Assembly: GCF_013185195.1 (NCBI RefSeq)
Contig: NZ_JAAZWC010000005.1
Coordinates: 124,001-188,000 of the forward strand
Direction of reading: 5' to 3'
Length of the DNA: 64,000 bases
Origin: Saccharibacillus qingshengii
GTDB taxonomy: Bacteria; Bacillota; Bacilli; Paenibacillales; Paenibacillaceae
Part shown: positions 27,076-37,615 of the stretch, piece after piece
Numbering within the stretch: position 1 is the first letter of the stretch
How the letters are laid out: the number at the start of each line of letters is the position of its first letter
Notes under the pieces: generated by a model
What the model was told of the DNA's origin: nothing
What the model saw: the letters and a program-made list of their open reading frames with translations, nothing else
Database searches by the model: none
Translations under genes and position numbers: made by a program

Positions 27076-28149
27076 TCAAAAAAATGAAGCCTGAACCGAC
27101 GCTGCCTTTTTGAATCGGCCGGTGCTTCGCACTTTGCGAAGCGTCCGCGAAACACCGGACAACGTACGCAGCAGAAAGATTGCCGAGGTATACCGCCGCC
27201 GGGCGCACAGGTTCGCAAACAAGCGCATCGGCCGCCACACTTCGGGGTCCCGGGAAGCCGTTCTCATCTGGTCGTGGAAACCCGGATGCCGACTGGCCTG
27301 GAGCAGTCCGCTTCTCGCTTCGTTCAGGCTGATCCGGAATTCCACATCATGCACGCAGCTGTTCTGGACACGCTCGAAGAACAGACGGTTCAAGATCCGG
27401 CGATAGACTTCCCGGTTGTCGTAATCGGCGTAGAAATCCGCAAAACGGTCTACCAGATACAGCTCGCGCTTGAGATAATCCGGTTTCCAACTGCTCGTCA
27501 ACGAATCGGGACGCTGAAAATAATGGTAAAAAGCGCCCGATACCGAAGCGAACACCGACGCATGGCGCAGGAAGCACAAGTTGAAAAGCACATCCTCGCT
27601 GAATACGCGGCGGTTCGATTCGAAGCGCAGTCCATACTCTTCGACAAGGCTTCTTCGGTAAATCTTGTTCCATACGACTACCGCATATTTCTTGCTGTTC
27701 CACAGCCGATCGAGCCCATACACTTCGATATCGATTCGTTCGGCTTCAAGCTTAAGTACATTCGATACCGAATCGTGTTCGTACGCCAGCGTATAGTCGC
27801 ATGCGCAAATATCCGCATGGGTGCGTACCGCTTCCGCGTACATCGCTGCAAACATCTCCGGGTCTACCCAATCGTCCGAGTCGACAAAAGCGAGATACTC
27901 GCCCTTTGCTGCGCCGATTCCCGTATTTCTTGCGCCGCTCAATCCTTGATTGGCTTGATCGATCACCCGAATACGCTCGTCCTGCTCGGCATGCGTACGC
28001 ACGATCTCCCGCGACGAATCCGTCGAACCGTCGTTTACCACCACGATCTCAATGTCCTTTAACGTCTGCGATGTCAAGCTGCTTAGACATCTGTCCAAAA
28101 ATTTCTCCACGTTAAATACGGGGACGATGATGCTGATAAGCGGTCTCAC
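27076..28149 (-). CDS. GT2 family glycosyltransferase
   Basis: About 357 residues. GT-A motifs: ISIIVPVFNVEKFLDRCL, IEIVVVNDGSTDSSREI, SGARNTGIGAAKGEYLAFVDSDDWVDPEMF and, later, SEDVLFNLCFLRHA. It is a paralogue-type neighbour of the next gene. The start is uncertain. A GTG at 28149 gives the normal family N-terminus but lies directly after AGGAGG, which is too close. A TTG at 28278 gives 43 extra residues without a good SD. First gene of the GT2-GT2-flippase unit. Confidence 0.85.
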   Translation of the reverse strand: MRPLISIIVPVFNVEKFLDRCLSSLTSQTLKDIEIVVVNDGSTDSSREIVRTHAEQDERIRVIDQANQGLSGARNTGIGAAKGEYLAFVDSDDWVDPEMFAAMYAEAVRTHADICACDYTLAYEHDSVSNVLKLEAERIDIEVYGLDRLWNSKKYAVVVWNKIYRRSLVEEYGLRFESNRRVFSEDVLFNLCFLRHASVFASVSGAFYHYFQRPDSLTSSWKPDYLKRELYLVDRFADFYADYDNREVYRRILNRLFFERVQNSCVHDVEFRISLNEARSGLLQASRHPGFHDQMRTASRDPEVWRPMRLFANLCARRRYTSAIFLLRTLSGVSRTLRKVRSTGRFKKAASVQASFF

Positions 28150-28394
28150 CCTCCTGAAGCCTCCCTTTTCAATCCCTGAACTGAATCTGTCTAGGCTTTT
28201 TTTCTGTACAGTATGGATGCTTGTCGGACTTCGCTTCGGCACGGATCCGGGCAGCGTATGTGGGAGATTGAATACCAAAAAAAGAATATGTACAAGTTTA
28301 AGATCCGGCCATGAGGCTTATATAACCCACCGCCGCAAAAATTGAATCAGCCTTTTACTTAACCGGATTTGACTTTGGGGAAAGCGAATATTAC

Positions 28395-28436
28395 AAAAAG
28401 ACCCGTCCTGCCGGCTTGCGGCCGGAAAGACGGGTC
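28395..28436 (-). terminator. terminator of the fructose operon
   Basis: GACCCGTC / GACGGGTC outer stem with an inner CCGGC/GCCGG stem, followed on the minus strand by TTTTT. About 50 bp past the fruA stop. Confidence 0.8.
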
Positions 28437-28488
28437 GGATGCTGCGGGATTGCCCTAATTACTGCTGAGAAAGCTCACAGAGCCGGAG

Positions 28489-30471
28489 TTACGCGGCTTT
28501 GCGGGCCGTGATTTCTGCACGCTGGGCCAGCGTTTTTTTCCAGAGACCGAGAATCAGGCCGGAGATTACCGAACCGATGACGACCGTCAGCAGGAACAAG
28601 AACGCGTGGTTCGCAAGCGCGGCTACGAAGATGCCGCCGTGGGGAGCCGGAACGTTGATCGCCCACCATTGGGTCAGGCCGCCGGCTACCGCCGAACCGA
28701 TGATGCAGGAAGTCAGGACGCGCAGCGGATCCGCTGCCGCGAACGGAATCGCGCCTTCCGTGATGAAGCTCAAACCGAGCACATAGTTCGTAACGCCGGA
28801 TTTGCGTTCTTCGTCGGTGAACTTGTTCTTGAAGAACGTCGTAGCCAGGGCGATTGCGAGCGGAGGCACCATACCGCCGGCCATAACCGCCGCCATCCAG
28901 GCGCCGTCGCCTGTCGAAGTGAAGATCCCGATCGCGAACGTGTAGGCCGCTTTGTTGAACGGGCCGCCCATATCGATGGCCATCATGCCGCCGAGAATCA
29001 GACCGAGCAGAACCGCGTTGCCTGTGCCGAGGTTCTCCAGCACGTTGGTAATCCAGGTATTCAGACCGCCGAAGACCGGATCGATGATGTAGTACATAAC
29101 CAGACCGACTGCAAGCAGGCCAAGAACCGGATAGATCAGAATCGGCTTAAGACCGTCGATACTCTTAGGCAGGCCTTTGAACAGTTTACGCAGACCGATA
29201 ACAATATAACCGGCCAGGAAACCGGCAGCCAGACCGCCGAGGAAGCCGGCGCCGGACGTGGAAGCCATGTAGCCTGCAACGACGCCGGGCATGAGAGCCG
29301 GACGGTCGCCGATGCTCATTGCGATAAAGCCGGCAAGGATCGGAATCAGGAAGTGGAACGCGCTCTCTCCGCCGATATTCATCAGCAGTTTGAAGATCGG
29401 GTTATCCGCTCCGCCGCCGCCGTACTACTCAAACAGGAACGAGATGGCGATCAGGATACCGCCGCCGACAACGAACGGCAGCATATGCGAGATCCCGTTC
29501 ATCAGGTCTTTGTAGATTTTGCCGCCTACGCTGACTTTATCGCCCGAATCCGTACCGCCTGCCGAGCCGCCTTCGTGACGGTAGATCGGCGCATCGCCGG
29601 TGACCGCTTTGCGGATCAGTTCTTCAGGTTTGCGGATACCGTCGCTGACTTTGCGCTGAAGGACCGATTTGCCGTCAAAACGGGCCATCTCCACGTTCTT
29701 GTCGGCCGCGATGATGACACCGTTCGCGCGGGCGATCTCGGCTGCCGTCAGCTGGTTGCCGACGCCTTCCGATCCGTTCGTCTCGACGCGGATATTGATG
29801 CCGAGTTCTTTGGCTTTCTTTTTCAGGGCGTCTTCCGCCATGAACGTATGCGCGATGCCGGTCGGACAAGCGGTAACTGCCACGACGAACTGATCGGAGT
29901 TCGGGTTACCGACGATCACGTCGGCCATGCCGGAAGCGCTGCCGCCTGTCGAAGAATCGGCTTGTCTGGCGGATTCCGCTCTCTTCGCCTGCTCGGCCGC
30001 TTCCGAAGCTTCGGACTGCGACTGTGCCGCGTTGAAGAGTGCGGTCACTTCGCCCGGAGTCTTCACTTCCCGAAGCCGGTTCAGGAAGTCCGCGTCCAGC
30101 AGCATGCGGGACAATACTTTGAGCGCCTGCAGATGCAGGTTCGATTCGCCTTCCGGCACGGCGATCATGAAGAAGAAGTAGGCCGGCTGTTCGTCGAGCG
30201 ATTCGTATTCGACGCCCCGGGTGCTTTTACCAAACACGATCGTCGGCTGGTTGACCGCGCTTGTCTTGGCGTGCGGCATCGCGATGCCTTCGCCGATTCC
30301 CGTGCTGGACTGCGCTTCACGGGCCAGAATGGCCTGTTTGAACGCGGACACGTCGTTGATCCGGCCGCTTGCATTCAGGGATGCGATCAATTCGTCGATT
30401 ACCGCTCCTTTGGTGCTGGACCGCAGGTCCATGATCATGACCGGTTCGATCATCAGATCCGTAATTCTCAT
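28489..30471 (-). pseudogene. fruA: fructose-specific PTS EIIABC (fruA), interrupted by an in-frame TAG
   Basis: One 660-residue frame from the ATG at 30471 (GGAGTGGAATAAG upstream) codes for EIIA (about 1-150, active His in GIAMPHAKTS), EIIB (about 175-280, Cys in VAVTACPTGIAHTFMAE) and EIIC (about 300-660, PFVVGGG, DMGGPFNKAAYTF, PAPHGG). Codon 349 (29425-29427) is TAG, between FLFE and YGGGGADNP, early in EIIC. CAG to TAG would explain it. No frame change occurs and both halves are well preserved. Either the gene was inactivated very recently or the base is a sequence error. Without readthrough no permease is made, while fruK upstream remains intact. Confidence 0.88.
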
Positions 30472-30581
30472 CTTATTCCACTCCTCTGGAGGTGTCGTCG
30501 GTCCGCGGCTTCCGCGCACCGGTTATTCGTTCCCGGTCGCCTCTGCAGGCTGCGGGAGATACCGATCTATAGGGTCATGCG

Positions 30582-31493
30582 TTATACGGGATTGACTTGC
30601 ACCTGCGGAAGCAGCGACTCGATCTTCGCTTTCTCGGCCAGATCGTCCGAGAAAGCGGTAGCACTGCCGGAAGCCGTACCGGTTCGAAGAGCGAATAGCG
30701 GATCGCCCGTCGTGGCGAGCGTGCCGACAAATCCGGCAATCATCGAATCGCCGGCGCCGACCGAGTTCTTCACTTCGCCTCTTGGCACGTTCGCATGGTA
30801 AACCTGTTCCTTCGTAACCAGAAGAGCTCCTTCGCCCGCCATCGAAATCAGTACGTTCTGCGCACCCATTTCCAGCAGCCTACGGCCGTATAGGATCAGA
30901 TCTTCGCGGCCATCAATTTCGACACCGAACAGTTCGGCCAACTCGTGGTGATTCGGCTTGACCAGCAGCGGCCCGTACGGAAGAGCTTTCAACAGCGCGT
31001 CGCCGGTCGTATCGATTACAAAGCGGGCTCCGCGTTCTTTGATCACCGCGATCAGACGGTCGTAGTACCCGCCTCCCAGAGAAGGAGGTACGCTGCCGGA
31101 CAAGACGACGATGTCGTCTGAGGTAAGCGTTCTCAGCTTCTCCGCGAGACTGTCGGCTTCGCCGCTTCCTATTTCCGGTCCGAGTCCGTTGATCTCCGTC
31201 TCTTCGCCGTGCTTGAGCTTGATATTGATTCGCGTATCGCCCTGCACGTTCACAAAGTCCGTGACGACCGATTCGGCGTTCAGCACATCCTCGATAAAAC
31301 GGCCGGTGAATCCGCCGACGAATCCGAGTGCCGTATTTTCGATGCCGAGCCGGCTCAAGATACGCGATACGTTGATTCCTTTGCCTCCGGGAAGCTTGAG
31401 ATCGCGCTTCATTCGGTTCAGGGCGTCCAACTGCAAATTCTCCACTTCCACGATGTAATCGATAGAAGGATTGAGCGTTACCGTATAGATCAT
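30582..31493 (-). CDS. fruK: 1-phosphofructokinase
   Basis: A 303-residue PfkB-family kinase that converts fructose 1-phosphate to fructose 1,6-bisphosphate. Motifs: LNPSIDYIVEV at the start, PGGKGINVSRIL (substrate binding), and NSVGAGDSMIAGFVG (anion hole and catalytic Asp). Full length for FruK. It lies 3 bp after fruR and about 110 bp before fruA, in the order fruR-fruK-fruA known from Bacillus. Confidence 0.96.
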   Translation of the reverse strand: MIYTVTLNPSIDYIVEVENLQLDALNRMKRDLKLPGGKGINVSRILSRLGIENTALGFVGGFTGRFIEDVLNAESVVTDFVNVQGDTRINIKLKHGEETEINGLGPEIGSGEADSLAEKLRTLTSDDIVVLSGSVPPSLGGGYYDRLIAVIKERGARFVIDTTGDALLKALPYGPLLVKPNHHELAELFGVEIDGREDLILYGRRLLEMGAQNVLISMAGEGALLVTKEQVYHANVPRGEVKNSVGAGDSMIAGFVGTLATTGDPLFALRTGTASGSATAFSDDLAEKAKIESLLPQVQVNPV

Positions 31494-31496
31494 GGT

Positions 31497-32243
31497 TTAT
31501 CCCTCGATTATTTTGGTTTTTTCAAGAATGGACTTTCTCCACCGCTCCGGAATCGAATCCGTGATGATGGTCGCTTCCTTAAGGTCGAACAGTTTCGCAA
31601 ACGCCACTTCGCCGAACTTGCTGGCATCCGCCAGTACGTAAGAGCGTTCCGACAGCTGGCGGGCCCGGCGCTTGATCAGCGCTTCTTCCGGGTCCGGCGT
31701 CGTAAATCCGAACTCGGCATTGACGCCGTTCGTTCCGATAAAAGCTTTGTCGAATCTGAAATTTTCCAGGTTCTGCAGGGCGATACTTCCGATGACCGCT
31801 TTGGTGTGGCTCTTCATCATGCCTCCGAGCAGGTAAGCTTGAATATTTTTGCTGACCAGCGCTTCGACATGCGACAACCCGTTGGTCACAACCGTGATGT
31901 TCTGCGCTTCGATAAAAGGAATCATGGCCAGCGTCGTCGTACCCGCATCGATGTAAATACATTCCCCGTCCCGAAGCTGCATCGCCGCCGCGCGACCGAC
32001 TGTGTTTTTTTGATGAACGTTTTTGAACGTTTTCTCTTCCATACCGGGTTCTTCGCTCCGCCGGTGCAGCAGGGAAGCCCCACCGTGGACCCGCTTGAGC
32101 AGATGCTGCGATTCCAGGTCGATCAAATCGCGCCGTACCGTTGATTCAGAGGTACCGAGCAGCTCAACCAATTCCTGAAGTTTGACGATTCCCGAGACTT
32201 GTAAGCGCTGTAATATGAGTCGGTATCTTTCTTCTGTCAGCAT
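31497..32243 (-). CDS. fruR: DeoR family regulator of the fructose operon
   Basis: A 248-residue repressor with an N-terminal DeoR helix-turn-helix (residues about 1-57: VKLQELVELLGTSESTVRRDLIDLE) and a C-terminal sugar-phosphate sensor (about 75-240: IYIDAGTTTLAMIPF, VTNGLSHVEALV, FIGTNGVN). Fructose 1-phosphate is the likely effector. The start at 32243 follows GGAGG; an upstream in-frame TTG/ATG adds an unlikely leader. First gene of the operon with fruK and fruA. Confidence 0.93.
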   Translation of the reverse strand: MLTEERYRLILQRLQVSGIVKLQELVELLGTSESTVRRDLIDLESQHLLKRVHGGASLLHRRSEEPGMEEKTFKNVHQKNTVGRAAAMQLRDGECIYIDAGTTTLAMIPFIEAQNITVVTNGLSHVEALVSKNIQAYLLGGMMKSHTKAVIGSIALQNLENFRFDKAFIGTNGVNAEFGFTTPDPEEALIKRRARQLSERSYVLADASKFGEVAFAKLFDLKEATIITDSIPERWRKSILEKTKIIEG

Positions 32244-32289
32244 GTTCGATTCCTCCATCTGCCACTCATTGTAACGCAGGTTTCCCGAA

Positions 32290-32392
32290 AAAACAATCAT
32301 TTTTCTTCGAAATCATTCAAAATAATTCATTTTCATTTTCCGGATGTGAAAACCCTTTATCCTTTGCTGTCGCAGCGATGATAACGCTTACC
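32290..32392 (-). promoter_or_regulatory. fru operon control region with cre-like site
   Basis: The AT-rich stretch 32296-32345 has repeated TCATT/AATTCATTTTCATTTTC blocks that could bind FruR. TGATAACGCTTACC (32379-32392) matches the CcpA cre consensus at most positions. Both lie upstream of the fruR start. The remaining 250 bp up to the diguanylate cyclase hold no gene. Confidence 0.45.
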
Positions 32393-32642
32393 CGATCTGT
32401 GACGCTTTGGCTGCAATTTCCTTCAATCCTTCAAGTTCCTTCTCTTCCATAGAATTGAATATCGGATAGAACACAGCCGAACATTAGCAGGCGAACGACT
32501 ATTTATGCTCCTATATTTATCTTCTCTTTTCGGCGAAAACGGGAATTCTGTCTCTCCTGCTTGTCCTCTGTTTCTCCGATAATAGAAAGAAGCATAAATA
32601 GGGGTTACGGATCTTCTGTACCCAGACGATAAGGAGGCGCTT

Positions 32643-33989
32643 ATGCCGTTACCGGATTTCTTCCGCAGTGCCGCTCCTTTTCCGGGTCCCGGCAGCGATG
32701 GCGAAGCCGTACTGCGAACAGCTCTCGATCTTATTCCCGACCTGGTCGTGTTGAAAGATCGAGACGGACGGTGGCTGTTTGCCAATCGGCTCGTGCTCCA
32801 GACCCACGGCTTGACCGAATCGGAATGCCTGAACCGTACGGATCTCGAGTTAATCCCGCTCAGACCGGAGTTTGAAGACCTGTTCCGCAAAAACGCTCGT
32901 TCGGACCAGGCCGCATGGGAAATGCGCAAACCGCTGACTCTGGAGAAAAAATCGACGGGGATCGACGGGATCACGCAGTATTGGGAAGTCGTCAAGACGC
33001 CTTTGTTCGATGCCGACGGGCAGCGCCAGTGTCTGATTGTCGTCAGCCGCAATATTACCGAACGCAAAACAAACGAAGAAGCGATCAAGGCGAAAGAATT
33101 CCATTACCGCTTGATTGCCGATCATATGACGGATATCGTCTCAATGCTGAATCGCCGCGGCGAAACCGTGTATATTTCCCCTTCGATCGAACGGGTACTC
33201 GGCCATGCTCCCGAAACTTTCCAAGGAGTTCGGGGATTCCCGATTACGCATCCGGAAGATCTCGACAAGCTGAACGCGCTGGTGCAGGAGACGGCCGACG
33301 GGCATCTGGTCGACGGACGCGGCGATATTCGGCTGCGCCACCGAAACGGCAGTTACAGCTGGTTCGAAGTGGTCATGTCCAAAGTCCGCCGGGAAGAAGA
33401 AGAATATGTGCTGATGACCACCCGCGATATCCGTGCCAAGAAAGCCGACGAACTGCGGCTGCAGTCGATGGCATACCGGGATTCGCTGACCGGAATTCCG
33501 AACCGCCGGTACCTGATGACCCGGCTGCAGCAGGAGATGGAGAAAGCCGACAGAACCGGCATGCCTCTCGCCCTCTTCTATCTGGATGCGGACAAATTCA
33601 AAGAGATCAATGATACGATGGGCCATGCGGTCGGCGACGATCTGCTGCTGCAAATCGCCCGGCGCATCGAAGGACAAATGCGGGAACAAGATATCGTCGC
33701 CCGGATCGGCGGGGACGAATTCGTGGTAATCCTGCCTAAAGCCGCAACTCCGCTGTGGACCGCTTCGACGGCGGAGCGTCTCTGCTCCGCTCTCGGCGAG
33801 ACCTGGATCGTCGACGGCCGCGAATTGTCCACAACGTCTTCGATCGGCATCGCGCTGTATCCGCAGCACGGACAGACTCCCGCGCAGCTGCTGGATGATG
33901 CGGACCGTGCCCTGTACGCAGCCAAGAGGGAAGGCCGGGCCTGCGTCCGTTTCTATGAACCCAACAGATCCTGCGAGTCTTCGGATTGA
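32643..33989 (+). CDS. diguanylate cyclase with two PAS domains
   Basis: A 448-residue soluble protein. PAS 1 spans about 20-135 and PAS 2 about 145-265, each followed by a PAC-like end (CLIVVSRNITERK, YVLMTTRDIRAKK). GGDEF spans about 275-440, with the intact active site ARIGGDEFVVI at about 357 and a product-inhibition RxxD site (REQD) five residues ahead. It therefore makes c-di-GMP and is feedback controlled. The lack of membrane segments indicates a cytoplasmic signal for the PAS domains. ATAAGGAGG precedes the ATG, and a terminator follows. Confidence 0.93.
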   Translation: MPLPDFFRSAAPFPGPGSDGEAVLRTALDLIPDLVVLKDRDGRWLFANRLVLQTHGLTESECLNRTDLELIPLRPEFEDLFRKNARSDQAAWEMRKPLTLEKKSTGIDGITQYWEVVKTPLFDADGQRQCLIVVSRNITERKTNEEAIKAKEFHYRLIADHMTDIVSMLNRRGETVYISPSIERVLGHAPETFQGVRGFPITHPEDLDKLNALVQETADGHLVDGRGDIRLRHRNGSYSWFEVVMSKVRREEEEYVLMTTRDIRAKKADELRLQSMAYRDSLTGIPNRRYLMTRLQQEMEKADRTGMPLALFYLDADKFKEINDTMGHAVGDDLLLQIARRIEGQMREQDIVARIGGDEFVVILPKAATPLWTASTAERLCSALGETWIVDGRELSTTSSIGIALYPQHGQTPAQLLDDADRALYAAKREGRACVRFYEPNRSCESSD

Positions 33990-34045
33990 AATCTTTTGCA
34001 GAGCCATAAGCAAACCGAAAACCTCCAGAAATTCCCCGAGACCTG

Positions 34046-34088
34046 AAAAAACCGCCGATCGGAAATATTCCGAAACGGCGGTTTTTTG
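34046..34088. terminator. bidirectional terminator after the diguanylate cyclase gene
   Basis: AAAAAACCGCC pairs with GGCGGTTTTTT, with an inner CGGAA/TTCCG stem. It serves the + strand cyclase gene and could also serve the - strand SUFU gene. Confidence 0.85.
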
Positions 34089-34138
34089 ATTTTAACCCGT
34101 ATTTGGGCATGCCAGGGTTCATGCGGCACAGGACAGCT

Positions 34139-35218
34139 TCAGCCGATCGTCTCCACGATATTCCCTTCGGAGTCGCGCATAAGCGTCTTGACGATCCGGA
34201 TCGTCAGCTGGTTCATGGTCTCAAGCCGAAACTCGCTTTCGATAGGAACCAATCTTCGGGACAGTTCCGCCGCCGCATCCGCGTTCAGATACAGATGGAG
34301 CCCTTCCTCCACTTCGGCCACCCGGTTCTGCAAATCGGGAAGCAGCATCACTTCGGTGTCCGGGCCGATCAGGGTCAGAGAACGATCATGCATCAGACGA
34401 CCGGTCACGATTCGGGCCAGCGATTCGGCCTGTTTGGCTCCCAGCTGAAGCACATACGAATTGCCTTTTAGCAGATTCCGGTGTTCTTCCCACAGCAGAC
34501 TGTCGAAATACAAATGTCCGGTACTCGATCCTTCGGTCCGTACGCCAAGTTCGGCAGCCGCCCTCAGTTCCGTATCCTGCAGCAGCGACTCCCGCTTCAG
34601 GTCTGTCAGATACAGCGGGAGACGCGCTTTGGCCAGTTCAAGAAAGCTGCGGGTATTCCATACTTTGATCAAGTCCAGCTCCTCGTGCGTAATACCTACG
34701 ACCTGAACGAATCGGCTTTCGCCGAAAGGCGATTCAATCTGACCAAGTTCCGGATCTTCCACAAAAGCGATCGCCGTAATGGCCGTTTCCCGGTCCGATT
34801 CGATCGGCCCGTTCGCATCCATATGATGACCGGGCAGAAACGGATTCCCGCTGCTAAAAACGTAACGGGCCAGATTCTGCAAGAAGTTGATCGCCCATAC
34901 CGGCGGTTCTTCTTCTCCTTCCGCAGCCAGCCGCAGCGTCAATTCAAAGCCAAAGCCGCTGAACTGCGTATTCTCCGATTCTTTTTCGTGCAGCTCGGTA
35001 AATCCGTACGTGACGTAATGCCAATGCGGAACAGGATCGGTCCGTTTGTATACGCTGACGCCGTCGAGCGGATCGGGTCCGCCCAGCCGATACGAGACCA
35101 GGGTTCCGTAATGAAAAGGTTCGATTCCCGGATAAACCCGGTTCAATGCGGCATCGATAGCCTGCCAACCCGGCGACTCCTCCCGTGCTTCCCCGCTTCG
35201 CAGTTCTTCTTCGTTCAT
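34139..35218 (-). CDS. suppressor of fused (SUFU) domain protein
   Basis: A 359-residue protein. The SUFU domain covers about 20-190: HYGTLVSYRLGGPDPLDGVS, HWHYVTYGFTEL, SGFGFELTLRL, PVWAINFLQNLARYVF and, later, ITHEELDLIKVWN. In bacteria SUFU domains often act as immunity proteins beside polymorphic toxins, but no toxin is seen here, so it is an orphan of unknown role. The C-terminal 150 residues are unrecognised. No signal peptide. Confidence 0.85.
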   Translation of the reverse strand: MNEEELRSGEAREESPGWQAIDAALNRVYPGIEPFHYGTLVSYRLGGPDPLDGVSVYKRTDPVPHWHYVTYGFTELHEKESENTQFSGFGFELTLRLAAEGEEEPPVWAINFLQNLARYVFSSGNPFLPGHHMDANGPIESDRETAITAIAFVEDPELGQIESPFGESRFVQVVGITHEELDLIKVWNTRSFLELAKARLPLYLTDLKRESLLQDTELRAAAELGVRTEGSSTGHLYFDSLLWEEHRNLLKGNSYVLQLGAKQAESLARIVTGRLMHDRSLTLIGPDTEVMLLPDLQNRVAEVEEGLHLYLNADAAAELSRRLVPIESEFRLETMNQLTIRIVKTLMRDSEGNIVETIG

Positions 35219-35326
35219 CGTGGGTGCTCCTCTCCCTGATTGGACGCGGAACGGATCTTCCGCAGCTTCGCTTACCTGTATGCTTCTAGTTTACCCGAAC
35301 GGAAGCTTCTTTGAAAATGCCCCAGC

Positions 35327-35365
35327 AAAAAGCCGGCTTGTCCCCGAGAGGACAAGCCGGCTTTT
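35327..35365. terminator. bidirectional terminator
   Basis: AAAAAGCCGGCTTGTCC pairs with GGACAAGCCGGCTTTT around a short CCGAGA loop. It lies 30 bp past the chemoreceptor stop. Confidence 0.85.
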
Positions 35366-35397
35366 GCCTAGCGGAAAGAGGGAACGGCACTGCCGGA

Positions 35398-37374
35398 TTA
35401 CTGGGTCTTGAACTTGGCGATCCGGGCGCGCAGCTCGTCCGCGCTGACCGACACTTCGCCCGACAGATCGGAGATGCTGGCAATCGCCTGCGCCTGTTCC
35501 TGCGTCGACGAAGCCGCTTCTTCCGTACTTGCGGCACTCTGCTCCGCGACGGCCGCGATATCCGTCATGATCGCCGACACATGGTCCGAGCTGTGTTTCA
35601 GTTCTTCCGACGCGGTCGAAACTTCGTGGATCCGGCTCGTGATGCCGTCGACCGAACTGCGGATCACGTCGAAGGCTCCGCGTGTGGAGGCCGCTGCTTC
35701 GATCTGTTTGTCGACCATCGCCTGGAACTCCTGAATCTCGCCGATACTCTGGCGTCCCGCTTCCTGAACCCCCGCCAGCAGCGTATCGATATCCGCAGCC
35801 GAAGCCCGGGTCTGCTCGGCGAGTTTGCGCACTTCGTCTGCCACGACGCTGAAGCCTTTGCCGTGTTCCCCGGCCCGCGCCGCTTCGATCGCCGCGTTCA
35901 GCGCCAGCAGGTTCGTCTGTTTGGCAACCGTGTGAATCAGGCTGACCGCTTCGCCGATCTTGACCGTCTGATCGCCCAGACGGCGGTTCGCTTCTTCGAC
36001 CCGTCCCGCCGAACTGCGGCTCGCTTCGGTCAGATTGCCCTGCGAAGCGACGGCCTGCAGGCCGCCTTGCATCGCTTCCGTGACATCGTCCGCACCGGCG
36101 GAAGCCTGTCCTGCGCTGCTTGCGATCGCGTCGATCGAAGCATTCATATCGCCCAGCTGCTCGACGCCCGATTGAATCGAGGACGCCTGATCCGTCGCGC
36201 CTCTCGCCAGTTCTTCGATCACGACGGCGATCTGGTCGGAAATATGCTTCGCGCCTTCGGCCTGTCCGTTCATATATTTGGCGGAGTTCTCTACGCCTTC
36301 GGCGGAATTGGCCGTCGCATGGATCAGCTTACGCAGACTGGCGGACATGTCGTTGAACGCCGTGCCGAGTTTGCCGATTTCGTCTTTGCCTTTGATCTCG
36401 ACCGTAGCGGTCAGATCGCCTTCGGACATACGCTGCGCACTTTGCTGCAGCAGGATAAGCGGTTTAATGAGGCGGGCAGCCGCAAACACGGCGACCAGGG
36501 TCAGCAGGATTGCGAGCGCTGCGATCCCGATGATGAAGATATTTCGCAGCTGGATATAATCCGCAAAAGCGAAGTCTTTCGAGACCGAAGCGGCCACGAG
36601 CCAGCCCGTGCCTGCGACTTTTTGGTAATACAGCAGATGGGTATCGCCTTTGTATTCGTATTCGACACTGCCGGATTCGTTCTTGAGCATTTCGGCGGCA
36701 ATCCCGGCATAGTCGGCTACTTCGCCAAGCGGCTTGTTGACGTTGTCCGCATCGGCATGGGCCAGCACTACGCCCGTTTTGTCGGTCATAAAAGCAAATC
36801 CGCCGTCAATCTTGATAGTGTTGATCGTCTCGGTCAAAGTCGAGAGTTTCATATCGCCGGCGACGACCCCGGCAAACGCGCCGTCTTTCTCGTGCAGCGG
36901 ATATCCGATCGAGACGGCATACTCGCCGCTGATGAGATCCAGATACGGGTTGCTGAAGTTCAGCGCATTGGCCGCTTTGCCTTCCGTGTACCAAGGACGG
37001 ACTTTGACATCGTAATCCGCTTCCGGCACCCAGCCGGAACCGTCGATCATGCGTCCGTCTTCCATGCCTACATAAATATCCGACAAATTGTTTTTGTTGG
37101 ACTCGGCTGCATAAGCCTGCAGATGGCTTTCCGCGATACGATCCAGCGGAACCGACGATTCGATGACTTGGGCAGTCGTTTCTACGACTTTGGCATTTTT
37201 GCCGACCCAACCTCCGATTTGTTCGGCCGTATTGCGAGCAGCCCCCTGCAGATTACTGTCGATGACCTTCTGAGCGTCGTTTTTCATCGTGCTCAACGCA
37301 GCCACACTGATACTTCCCGTACCGACAAGAGTGACAATAACAAGCAGCGCAGCCAATTTCATTTTCAAGTTCAT
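35398..37374 (-). CDS. methyl-accepting chemotaxis protein
   Basis: A 658-residue chemoreceptor. A membrane helix lies at about 5-27, a periplasmic-side dCache sensor at about 35-275 ([34 protein letters not shown]), a second helix at about 280-300, HAMP to about 355, and a signalling domain at about 380-658 with the conserved hairpin tip [17 protein letters not shown] and [14 protein letters not shown]. It senses a small extracellular ligand and feeds CheA/CheW. The start at 37374 has GGAGGG upstream. No chemotaxis genes are adjacent. Confidence 0.94.
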   Translation of the reverse strand: MNLKMKLAALLVIVTLVGTGSISVAALSTMKNDAQKVIDSNLQGAARNTAEQIGGWVGKNAKVVETTAQVIESSVPLDRIAESHLQAYAAESNKNNLSDIYVGMEDGRMIDGSGWVPEADYDVKVRPWYTEGKAANALNFSNPYLDLISGEYAVSIGYPLHEKDGAFAGVVAGDMKLSTLTETINTIKIDGGFAFMTDKTGVVLAHADADNVNKPLGEVADYAGIAAEMLKNESGSVEYEYKGDTHLLYYQKVAGTGWLVAASVSKDFAFADYIQLRNIFIIGIAALAILLTLVAVFAAARLIKPLILLQQSAQRMSEGDLTATVEIKGKDEIGKLGTAFNDMSASLRKLIHATANSAEGVENSAKYMNGQAEGAKHISDQIAVVIEELARGATDQASSIQSGVEQLGDMNASIDAIASSAGQASAGADDVTEAMQGGLQAVASQGNLTEASRSSAGRVEEANRRLGDQTVKIGEAVSLIHTVAKQTNLLALNAAIEAARAGEHGKGFSVVADEVRKLAEQTRASAADIDTLLAGVQEAGRQSIGEIQEFQAMVDKQIEAAASTRGAFDVIRSSVDGITSRIHEVSTASEELKHSSDHVSAIMTDIAAVAEQSAASTEEAASSTQEQAQAIASISDLSGEVSVSADELRARIAKFKTQ

Positions 37375-37520
37375 CTTCAAGCCCTCCTTATGGGTCGAAC
37401 CCTTCAGCCTACTCAAGTCTTCCGTCTTATAGATAGTGTTTTATACGTCTAAGGTGAGTTGTTTCGATATTTATCGACAAAATCAGCAGAAAATTTAGCA
37501 GAAAAAGGAGTTTGAACAAG

Positions 37521-37549
37521 AAAAAATGCGAAAGCGTAGGCTTTCGCAT
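37521..37549 (-). terminator. terminator of the GntR-ABC operon
   Basis: ATGCGAAAGC / GCTTTCGCAT perfect 10-bp stem with a four-base loop, followed on the minus strand by TTTTTT. Confidence 0.85.
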
Positions 37550-37615
37550 CATCGAAAAGATTGGTTTGACGGTTTGAGCGGAATAATCTTTTTTTCACGT
37601 TGTATAGGGAGTCCC

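Noticed and set aside
35398-37374. Chemotaxis gene cluster
   Set aside because: Only a lone receptor is present; no che genes lie nearby.
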